Source: Acidobacteriota bacterium (GTDB lineage: Bacteria > Acidobacteriota > Holophagae > Acanthopleuribacterales > Acanthopleuribacteraceae). Taken from it: a DNA stretch of 64,000 nucleotides. The stretch lies in contig JAGQSC010000017.1 in assembly GCA_020439745.1 (NCBI GenBank), positions 1 to 64,000 of the forward strand, given 5' to 3'. Positions 24,042 through 32,600 of the stretch are shown piece after piece. The notes under the pieces are model-generated. The model ran no database searches. It saw only the letters and a program-made list of their open reading frames with translations, and was not told where the DNA came from. Position 1 is the first letter of the stretch, and each line of letters begins with the position of its first letter. A program made the translations under genes and the position numbers.

Positions 24042-25549
24042 GAAGAACCTTTTGAGAAGAGACCGGTGAATTTGATCATCTGAGGCATATCCGAAACCTT
24101 GACCTTCCCGGTCATGAAAGCGGCTTCGGGCGGCATTTTCCCTGTTGCCACATCGGCATAAGTGAGGGCGTCGGCTTCAACCAGGCAGTGGGCCTGTTCT
24201 TCCAGTCCTGAATCTACAGAGCAAACGCCATTTTTGATGGTAACAGTGTAGTTACCGCCACCATCTCCGCTCAAGGCAAAACTGACGATGAGATCAACTC
24301 CTGCTGCCCGTTCCGTCCTCAGTTGAGAAGGTAGTTTCTGCATGATCTCATGTATGGATTCGGCTTCGGCGGGAGATTCCGATTCATAGGCCGCTTTGTA
24401 AATGACCGAGTCCAATTGGATCTTGGCGATGATCTCACGCATGATTTCACTGGTACCGCCAACAATGGTTCCCACTCTGCTGTCGCGGTACATCCTTGCG
24501 ACCGGGTATTCCTCCATGTAGCCGTAGCCTCCATGAAATTGAAGACACGCGTCGACCACCTGATTGGACAACTCTGTTGCTTTTAGCTTGGCCATGGAAC
24601 ATTCGGCCACGGGTACCTCGCCTTGATCAAACAGCCAACAGGTGTGATACGTGAAATGTCGCACCGTTTCCAGTTCCGTCATTAGGTCGGCCAATCGGTG
24701 GCGCAATGCCTGGAACCGGATGAGTGGTGTTTTGAAGGCGCGCCTACTGGTCATGTAGTTGATGGTCTGTTCCAGGCATGCATCCATGCCGCCGATGGAC
24801 ATAATGGCACCCACCAATCGTTCAAGCTGGAATGATTCCATGATGTAGGAAAAACCCTTGTTCGCTTCACCAATAATGTTCTCGACGGGCACGACCACAT
24901 GGTCGAATCCAATTTCCGCTGTGTCGGAACAGTGCCACCCAATCTTGTCCAGTTTGGAGGTGGAAACTCCTGGGCTTGAGCCGTCAATAATGACAAGCGC
25001 AATGCCAGGCGGTTTTTCGGGCATTCTAAGGCGCACTGCTGTCGTGATGAAATCGGCAGAGGTCCCGTTGGTGATAAACATCTTTGAGCCATTTACGACG
25101 AGATTTTCTCCGTCCAGAACTGCCGTTGTTTCGATTCGCGCAACGTCGGAACCGGTGTTTGGTTCACTGATCGCAAGGGCACCTAGCATGTCTCCTGCAA
25201 TGGCTGGCGCGAGATATTTTTGTCTCAGTGCATCGCTTCCAGTTCGGCTCAGATGCGCGGTCGCCATGTATTCGTGGACAGCTACAGCCGCTGACAAACC
25301 GCCAAAACCGGCCCGAGAAATTTCTTCGAGGAACACAACAGAATAAAAAAAATCTGCCTCAGATCCACCGAATACCTCTGGGTGATTAATACCCAGATAG
25401 CCCAAGTCGCCAAGCGATTTCCAAAAATGCTTAGGAATCATTCGATCGGCTTCCCATTTCGGAGCATGGGGCACCACTTCACGGGTTACAAAGTCTCTGA
25501 CGTTGTCGCGGAATGCGTGGTGTTCTTCAGTGAAGTAAATGCTTTTCAA
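24038..25549 (-). CDS. Acyl-CoA dehydrogenase with C-terminal SCP2 domain
   Basis: This 503-residue flavoprotein contains a full acyl-CoA dehydrogenase (about 1-385) with AISEPNTGSD in the FAD/substrate site, a QFHGGYGYMEEYP segment, and GTSEIMREIIA near the end. The extra region (about 400-503) with VSFALSGDGGGNYTVTIKNG and a DALTYADVATGKM...GKVKVSDM pattern is an SCP2 sterol/lipid-binding domain. Dehydrogenases alone are about 380 residues, so this is a true fusion. The start is TTG 25549, overlapping the previous stop (TTGA). The SCP2 module may present hydrophobic acyl-CoA to the enzyme. Confidence 0.9.
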   Translation of the reverse strand: MKSIYFTEEHHAFRDNVRDFVTREVVPHAPKWEADRMIPKHFWKSLGDLGYLGINHPEVFGGSEADFFYSVVFLEEISRAGFGGLSAAVAVHEYMATAHLSRTGSDALRQKYLAPAIAGDMLGALAISEPNTGSDVARIETTAVLDGENLVVNGSKMFITNGTSADFITTAVRLRMPEKPPGIALVIIDGSSPGVSTSKLDKIGWHCSDTAEIGFDHVVVPVENIIGEANKGFSYIMESFQLERLVGAIMSIGGMDACLEQTINYMTSRRAFKTPLIRFQALRHRLADLMTELETVRHFTYHTCWLFDQGEVPVAECSMAKLKATELSNQVVDACLQFHGGYGYMEEYPVARMYRDSRVGTIVGGTSEIMREIIAKIQLDSVIYKAAYESESPAEAESIHEIMQKLPSQLRTERAAGVDLIVSFALSGDGGGNYTVTIKNGVCSVDSGLEEQAHCLVEADALTYADVATGKMPPEAAFMTGKVKVSDMPQMIKFTGLFSKGSS

Positions 25550-27681
25550 GGTGACTCCATCTTGTAGGTGTTGTTCGATTTCGCCCGCTCGCGCAAGCTA
25601 TTCGGCACGGCGAATCGGGACCCGTATTGATCGGCCAGCTGGTCAGCTTTGGCGACAAAGGCGGCCAAACCAAAATCATTGATGTATTGCAGGGTGCCGC
25701 CTTTGAATGGGGCGAATCCCCAGCCGAAGATGCTGCCGATGTTGGCATCTGCCACTGATGTCAAGACACCCTCATCGTAGCAGCGGACTGTATCAAGAGC
25801 TTGCACCATCAACATGCGTTGTTTCATTTCCTCCAACGGGGTATCCGTATTCTTATCGTACGTTTCAAGCCCATGCCAAAGTGTTTTCTTGGCCCCCGTT
25901 GGGTAGTCGTAAAATCCCTTACCTGCCTTCTTACCCAAGCGTTCGTGCTTTTCCACCATATCCTGAATGATTTGGTTGGCAGGGTGGTCTTCAACCGATT
26001 TTCCTTCGTCACGCATATCTCGCTCGGTCTGTCTCATGATCATGTGCATGAGGCCCAAACTTACTTCATCTGAAACCGCCAGCGGACCAACCGGCATGCC
26101 TGCTTGTAGCCCGGCCTGTTCAATTCTGGCCGCATTGACACCTTCGGCCAACATGGCTATCCCTTCTTTGACATAGGTGCTGAACACGCGTGACGTGTAG
26201 AAACCGCGTGAATCGTTCACCACAATGGGTGTCTTGCCAATCTGCTGCACAAAATCATAGGCCTTAGCCAATGTTTCATCCGATGTTTTCTTGCCAAGAA
26301 TAATCTCAACCAACGGCATCTTGTCCACAGGTGAAAAGAAATGAAGACCGATGAATTGGTCTGGTGATTTGCTGGCCTCCGCCAAGCCGGTAATGGGTAA
26401 TGTCGATGTGTTAGACGCAAATACAGTGTTGTTACCAATGACTGATTCGGTTTCTTGGGTGACCTGTGCTTTCAAGGCTCGATCTTCGAACACTGCTTCG
26501 ATGATCAGGTCACAACCGGCCAGATCTTGTATCTGTTGCGTTATCAGGATCTTATCAAGGATGGCATCCGCTTTTTCGCGAGACATGTGTCCTCGTCGCA
26601 CACGTTTGTCCAGAAGCTTCTGCGAATACGATTTGCCTTTTTCAGCCTGCGCAAGGGTCACATCCTTGAGAACGACGTCCATGCCTGACTTGGCACACAC
26701 GTATGCGATGCCGGCACCCATCATGCCCGCGCCCAATAAACCGACCTTACTCGTGGATCGTTTTTCCAACCGATCCGGCCTGCTGGCGCCTTTCTTAATC
26801 GCGTTCAGCTGGTGCCAGAAGGCCGTGATCATGTTTTTCGATTCTTGATGACATGCCAACGAGGTGAAATACCTCGATTCAATACGACTGGCGGTTTCAA
26901 AGTCCACCAGGCTGCCTTCGAATACAGAAGCCATGATTAGTTTTGGGGCGCGATAGTTACCGTGGGTTTTGACGCGCAGCATGGACGGGGCAATGGCCCA
27001 CATCTGCGCGACGGCTGGATGTTTTGAATCGCCACCAGGATAGCGAAATTTGCGCAAATCCCAGGGTTGCTTTGCCCCTGGATTGGCCTGGATCCAGGCT
27101 ACGGACTTCTGCAGCATTTCTTCGTGTGAACTGGCCAGTTCATCCACCAGGCCGGCTGCTAGCGCCTCGTCGGGCCGCAACTGCTTTCCCTCCAACAACA
27201 AGGGAAGAGCGTTCTGGATACCGATCATGCGGGGCAATCGAGTGGTGCCCCCACCTCCCGGAAGCAGACCCAGGGTGACTTCTGGTAGACCAATCCTGGA
27301 ACTAGGCTGGTTCAGCGCAATGCGATGGTGGGCGGCTAATGCTACTTCGTAACCGCCGCCCAGTGCGGTTCCGTTCATGGCAGCCACGACCGGACATCTC
27401 AGTGTTTCGAGACGTCGAAGAAAAGCCTTGAAATCTTCGATCATCTGGAACACCTGACGGGGATCGGAAGCGGCAGCCAACATATCAATGTCGGCACCAG
27501 CAATGAAGTCGCGTTTGGCCGAGGTGAGGATGACGCCCTTGAGATCCGTGTCACCTTCCAGGGACTCGATGGCTGCTTGAAACGGCTCGGTCAGTGCCGC
27601 GTTGAGCACGTTTGTGGAGCGGCCTTCCATATCGAATATGAGTGTGACGATATCTTCATTGCGTTCGGTGCGTATGGACAT
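25546..27681 (-). CDS. fadJ: FadB/FadJ-type trifunctional beta-oxidation protein
   Basis: This 711-residue enzyme carries enoyl-CoA hydratase (about 1-190, FIAGADIDML oxyanion segment and GLPEVTLGLLPGGGG) and 3-hydroxyacyl-CoA dehydrogenase (about 310-600, VGLLGAGMMGAGIA NAD-binding loop and FFSPVDKMPLVEII) in the FadB/FadJ order, ending with the second dehydrogenase C-domain. It performs the middle two steps of beta-oxidation. GGAGG precedes ATG 27681, 11 bases after the thiolase stop. FadJ is a better length fit than FadB, but the symbol is by family only. Confidence 0.92.
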   Translation of the reverse strand: MSIRTERNEDIVTLIFDMEGRSTNVLNAALTEPFQAAIESLEGDTDLKGVILTSAKRDFIAGADIDMLAAASDPRQVFQMIEDFKAFLRRLETLRCPVVAAMNGTALGGGYEVALAAHHRIALNQPSSRIGLPEVTLGLLPGGGGTTRLPRMIGIQNALPLLLEGKQLRPDEALAAGLVDELASSHEEMLQKSVAWIQANPGAKQPWDLRKFRYPGGDSKHPAVAQMWAIAPSMLRVKTHGNYRAPKLIMASVFEGSLVDFETASRIESRYFTSLACHQESKNMITAFWHQLNAIKKGASRPDRLEKRSTSKVGLLGAGMMGAGIAYVCAKSGMDVVLKDVTLAQAEKGKSYSQKLLDKRVRRGHMSREKADAILDKILITQQIQDLAGCDLIIEAVFEDRALKAQVTQETESVIGNNTVFASNTSTLPITGLAEASKSPDQFIGLHFFSPVDKMPLVEIILGKKTSDETLAKAYDFVQQIGKTPIVVNDSRGFYTSRVFSTYVKEGIAMLAEGVNAARIEQAGLQAGMPVGPLAVSDEVSLGLMHMIMRQTERDMRDEGKSVEDHPANQIIQDMVEKHERLGKKAGKGFYDYPTGAKKTLWHGLETYDKNTDTPLEEMKQRMLMVQALDTVRCYDEGVLTSVADANIGSIFGWGFAPFKGGTLQYINDFGLAAFVAKADQLADQYGSRFAVPNSLRERAKSNNTYKMESP

Positions 27682-27692
27682 GCGTTCCTCCC

Positions 27693-28898
27693 TTAGACCC
27701 GCTCAATGATGGTGGCGATGCCCATACCTGCGCCCACACAGAGTGTGGCGAGACCGGTTGTCAGGTCGCGCCTTTCCAGTTCGTCAAGCAGTGTACCGAG
27801 GATCACAGCGCCTGTTGCTCCCAGAGGATGACCCATGGCAATCGCGCCTCCGTTCACATTGACCTGATCTCTGTTCAGGCGTAAGTCGGCGACCGCTTTC
27901 AAGACAACAGCCGCAAAGGCTTCGTTGATTTCGAATAGGTCGATGTCGGAGGTTTCCATGCCTGCTAGTTCGAGGGCTTTCCGCGATGCAGGGGCAGGTC
28001 CTGTGAGCATGATCGTGGGCTCGCTACCCACAACAGCCCATGATCGAATCACAGCTCGCGGTTTCATGTTGAGTTCCTGACCCATCTGACGGCTGCCCAC
28101 AAGGATCAGTGCAGCACCGTCCACAATGCCCGATGAATTACCGGCGTGATGCACATGTCGTATCTGACCTACTGTCGGGTACTTGGACAGGGCGGTTGCG
28201 TCAAAACCCATCTCGCCCATGCCGGCAAATGAAGGCTCCAGTTGCGACATCGAATTCAAACTGGCGTCGGCTCTGATGGTTTCGTCTTGTGCAAGCAGGG
28301 TAAGGCCATTGATGTCTTGGACGGGGATGATTGATTTTGCAAAATGACCTGCCTCAGTTGCGGTATGAGCCTTCTGGTGAGATAACATCGCGAACTGATC
28401 GAGTTCCTCCCGGGTATATCCCTCTAGGCTTGCAATCACGTCTGCAGAGATGCCTTGCGGCACAAATCCTTGGTCGCCGTTGACCAGTGGATCCATAAAA
28501 ATGGCGCCACCATCACTGCCCATGGGCCAGCGCGACATGGACTCCACACCTCCGGCAACCACTAATTGATCCATGCCCGATGCAACCTTTGCTGCGGCCA
28601 AGTTCACGCTTTCCAATCCTGAAGCACAGAATCGGTTCAACGTGACACCGGGAACAGACATGGGCCACCCCGAATAAAGCACGGCGGTTCGGGCAATGTT
28701 GGCACCCTGTTCTCCGATTGGTGTGACACAGCCAAGGACGACATCGTCAACACGTTGCGTGTTCAGGTGGTGCCGTGACTCAATCGCACAAAAGAGACCG
28801 CGCAATAGGTCGATGGGTCTCACTTCGTGTAACGCGCCCTTTTTTTTACCTCTTCCACGTGGTGTTCGCACCGCGTCGTAGATGAAAGCTTCCGCCAT
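27693..28898 (-). CDS. fadA: Acetyl-CoA C-acyltransferase (thiolase)
   Basis: The 401-residue thiolase catalyses the last, chain-shortening step of beta-oxidation. The acylated cysteine is in [11 protein letters not shown] (near residue 91), NEAFA and [14 protein letters not shown] are present, and the second cysteine is in CVGAGMG. It is the first gene of the oxidation operon, directly behind the operator/promoter shared with the divergent TetR gene. It could equally be called FadI or a general acetyl-CoA acetyltransferase. Confidence 0.93.
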   Translation of the reverse strand: MAEAFIYDAVRTPRGRGKKKGALHEVRPIDLLRGLFCAIESRHHLNTQRVDDVVLGCVTPIGEQGANIARTAVLYSGWPMSVPGVTLNRFCASGLESVNLAAAKVASGMDQLVVAGGVESMSRWPMGSDGGAIFMDPLVNGDQGFVPQGISADVIASLEGYTREELDQFAMLSHQKAHTATEAGHFAKSIIPVQDINGLTLLAQDETIRADASLNSMSQLEPSFAGMGEMGFDATALSKYPTVGQIRHVHHAGNSSGIVDGAALILVGSRQMGQELNMKPRAVIRSWAVVGSEPTIMLTGPAPASRKALELAGMETSDIDLFEINEAFAAVVLKAVADLRLNRDQVNVNGGAIAMGHPLGATGAVILGTLLDELERRDLTTGLATLCVGAGMGIATIIERV

Positions 28899-28928
28899 CG
28901 CTTACTCCTTGCCAGTGGGACTGACACA

Positions 28929-28958
28929 AATGTAGAATCACGTTCTATAAATTGTCAA
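28929..28958 (-). promoter_or_regulatory. Promoter of the fatty-acid oxidation operon with TetR operator
   Basis: On the minus strand, -35 TTGACA (28958-28953), an 18-base spacer and -10 TACATT (28934-28929) precede the thiolase ATG by about 30 bases. Inside the spacer lies an inverted repeat TAGAA-tcacg-TTCTA (28933-28947). A repressor bound there would block the promoter; the divergent TetR gene starts 24 bases beyond the repeat, so autoregulation is also likely. Confidence 0.6.
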
Positions 28959-28970
28959 GAGGTCAGGTGT

Positions 28971-29588
28971 ATGGCGCGTCGTGTTGACCCGCAATTGCAC
29001 GCAATGAGGCGGAACCAGATTTTGGATGCTGCACTGGCGTTGATTGATGAGCGGGGATTTGAACATATGACCATGCAGGATGTGGTCGTTGAAGCTGCCA
29101 CCTCCATTGGTAACCTATACCACTATTTCCCCAACAAGGATGCCTTGCTTGAAGCAGTCGTCCAGCGACTCATGGAATCGGTCAAATGCCAAGCGGATCA
29201 AGTGACAAGAGAGCTTGAGCCGGGATGGGTCCATTTGTCCTGTTCGATCTATGTGTTGGTGGAAGCCATGCTTGCGCATAGAGAGTTGGCGCGACTGATC
29301 CTTGCTGGTGGGCCCTATGCTGCGTTGCGTGAACGGACCTTGGGGATCTACCGTGCAGGTCTGCGTACCTTTTTCAACAACAACACCCAGTTACTTGATA
29401 CTGACTGGTTGGCGGTTGCCATGCTGGGATCCTTCGCTTTGTTACTCGAAGCAGTCATTGACGGTAGTCTTAATGGCGATGGGTTCAGGGTCTGGCGGTT
29501 CCTGATGCAGTGGAGTTTGCGTGCCATGCGTATCGTCGACTGTGAGCCGATTTTAAGTGCTTCTGAGCATCACCTTAATTCACTTTGA
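28971..29588 (+). CDS. TetR-family transcriptional regulator
   Basis: This 205-residue regulator has an N-terminal TetR helix-turn-helix (about 14-60; RGFEHMTMQDVVVEA then SIGNLYHYFPNKDALLEAVV) and a variable C-terminal ligand domain. It is transcribed away from the fatty-acid oxidation operon with 72 bases between start codons and an operator-like repeat between them. It most likely represses that operon until an acyl-CoA ligand binds, as PsrA or FadR-type TetR proteins do; the ligand is inferred from context. Confidence 0.88.
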   Translation: MARRVDPQLHAMRRNQILDAALALIDERGFEHMTMQDVVVEAATSIGNLYHYFPNKDALLEAVVQRLMESVKCQADQVTRELEPGWVHLSCSIYVLVEAMLAHRELARLILAGGPYAALRERTLGIYRAGLRTFFNNNTQLLDTDWLAVAMLGSFALLLEAVIDGSLNGDGFRVWRFLMQWSLRAMRIVDCEPILSASEHHLNSL

Positions 29589-29680
29589 AATGTAGGCGTT
29601 GCATCTGTTTTTTGTCAAAACGCAATGCTATGCTTGGGGTACATCGAGAATTCGTTTTGTAGTGCACGAGGAGGAACGGG

Positions 29681-32600
29681 ATGGGTGACTTTAGATCACG
29701 GTTAGGCATATTTTCATTGTTCTTGGTAAGTTATTTGAGTTGGGCCCAGCCTACCTTTACAGCATCCTTTACACCCTCGACTATAGGGCCAGGCAGCACG
29801 AGTGAACTGGTGTTCACCATTGATAACTCGGCGTCAGGGACACCGGTCTCAGCACTGGACTTTTTTGCATCCTTGCCTGCTGGAGTGACCCTGGCTACCC
29901 CATCGGGCGCGAGCAATTTATGTGGGGGAACACTCTCGGCTCCAAACGGTGGATCCAGCATTTCATTAGTCGCCGGCAGTGTGGCGGGAAACGCTTTGTG
30001 CACCATTTCAGTGTTTGTGACCAGCAGTACGCCTGGCACCCATTCGTTGGTAACAGGCGACCTGACGTCGTCGGCAGGAAACAGCGGACCTGCCAGTGAC
30101 GATTTGACGGTGGATGATTTGCGGGTAGGCGTATCGAAGACTTTTTCACCAGGTTCGGTCACATTAGGCGAAGTCACACAGTTGTCTTTGGTCTTTGACA
30201 ACACGCTGAATTCCGGTAACGAGTCTTTCAATTTCTCGGATATTCTACCGGGCGGACTTGAAGTGGCATCTCCCAACGGTTTAGTGACCACGTGTAGCGG
30301 GGCGATCAACGCAGCAAGCGGGTCGACCACTATCACGGGATTTAGCATGTTCCTAGCAACGGGATCGAGTTGTGTGCTTGCCGTGGACGTGATAGCCACT
30401 GGGACGGGTTCTTTTGTCAACCGAACGGACGATGTCATTGCGGGACCTGACAATTCAGGTTTCGCGGTCGCACAATTGGATGTAGGTCCTTTGCCGTTCA
30501 ACTACAAGCGTTTTTTGGGTGATCCTGTACCGCCGGGAACCATGGTGGATCTTGAGTTCAGAATCGCCAACACCAGCCGTGACGAAGTGGCCAGTAGCAT
30601 TGCTTTCACGGATGACCTCAATGCTATGTTGGCGGGCGTTACGGCAGTGGGACTGCCATTGAACGACGTGTGTGGACCAGGCTCCAGCATCAGCGGCACA
30701 TCCACGATGACATTGGCCAATGGTCTGCTTAACCCGGGCACGACCTGTGTGTTCACGGTGCCCGTGATGGTCCCCGCTGGTGCAACTCCGGGCACCTATT
30801 CAAATGCCACGAGCAATGTGACCTCTAGTCTCGGCACTCTGTCTGGACCGCTTACGGATGATCTAGTGGTCAACGACGCGCCCACTTTGTCGATGTCATT
30901 TACGGATGATCCGATCGTGGCAGGCGGTACTGCCACCCTCGAATTCACGGTCACCAACAATGCCGCCTCGACTGTAGATAATCTGTCTTTTCAAGTACTC
31001 TTGGACGCCGTATTACCCAACATGACAATCAGTGACATTGGGCCTATGGAGTGTATGGGTTCGGGTACAACCTCGGTAACCGGGTTATTAGGTGATCGTG
31101 TGCTTATGTTTACGGGTGGAAGTTTAATGCCAGGTGTCAGTTGCACATTTACGGTCAGCTTCACTAGCGACATAGCTTCACCCAGCGGCGCTTATCTCTT
31201 CAGCTCATCTTCGATTACCGGTGAAATTGGTGGGTTGCCGGTCATTGGCAATGCGGCTAGCGATGCGATGTTACTTGTCGCTGCACCTGACATTTCTAAG
31301 TCGTTTATCGATGATCCAGGTGTACCTGGTGGAATGGTTACCGTTGAATACACCATCTCACTCAGTGAGAGCGCACCGGGAACGGCGACTAACGTCAGCT
31401 TTACGGACGACTTGAACGCTGCGTTGGCCGGGTTGACCGTGGCAGGTCCCGCATCCATGGGCTGCACCGGCACGATGACCTCTGGTATGGGCATACTGTC
31501 TGTATCTGGTATCAGCATTGATCCCGGAGATGTATGTAGTTTTACGGTGCCTTTGGCGATTCCCGCATCCGCTATTTCTGGGTCTTATCCGAGTACCACG
31601 TCGCCCATCTCGGCGACAGTCGCGGGACTAGGCGTTGTGGGCGGATCGGCCAGCGACACGCTCGAAATTGCTGAACTGATATTGACCAAGACGTTCATGG
31701 ACCCGGGCATTCCCGGTGGAACGGTCGTATTGGAGTACGTGCTGACCAACAACAGCTCGACGAACAGTGCCACCAACATCGGCTTCACGGATGATCTAAA
31801 CGCCGCATTGACAGGCCTTGCAGCTTCTGGACTACCCATGAATGATGTTTGTGGTGTGGGCTCATCCATTTCTGGTACGACTTTGCTCACGATTACGAAT
31901 GGCACCTTGGCGCCATCGGCCAGTTGCACCTTTAGCGTGACTTTGAACATTCCGATGGCTGCCGCTTTAGGTACCTACCCAAGCACCACAAGCAGTGTCT
32001 TTGCGACCATCGGCGGAAACATGGTTTCACTGCCTGGTGCAACTGACAATTTGGACCTGCTGATACCGCTGTCTTTGACGAAGACGTTCCTCAACGATCC
32101 TGTTCTTCCGGGTGGGACCACTAACTTACAGTTCACGGTTAACAATACTCACCCCACGGCGTCGATCACAGGAATCGGATTTACGGACGATTTGAACAGT
32201 GTGATTCCAGGACTGGTAGCGACCGGCCTGCCCATGGCCAACGTCGTCGGTGCTGGCTCGATGGTGTCTGGTACTACGATCATCACATTAACCGGTGGTA
32301 GCTTGGCACCGATGACCTCGGCGACATTCACTGTGGTTGTTCAGGTTCCGGCTGGTGCAGTGCCCGGTACCACCGTGACCAACACCACGAGCAATATAAC
32401 CGGGACACTCAGTGGAATAGGCGTAAGTGGGTCGCCAGCAGTCGACACATTAACGGTATCGCCGCTGGGAATCACGAAGATGTTTGCAGGTGATTCGGCG
32501 CCAACGGGCTTGGTAAACCTGAATTTCACATTGACCAACTCAGACCCATCCAACGGTGCCACAAACGTCAGCTTCACGGACGACCTTAACGCGATGTTGG

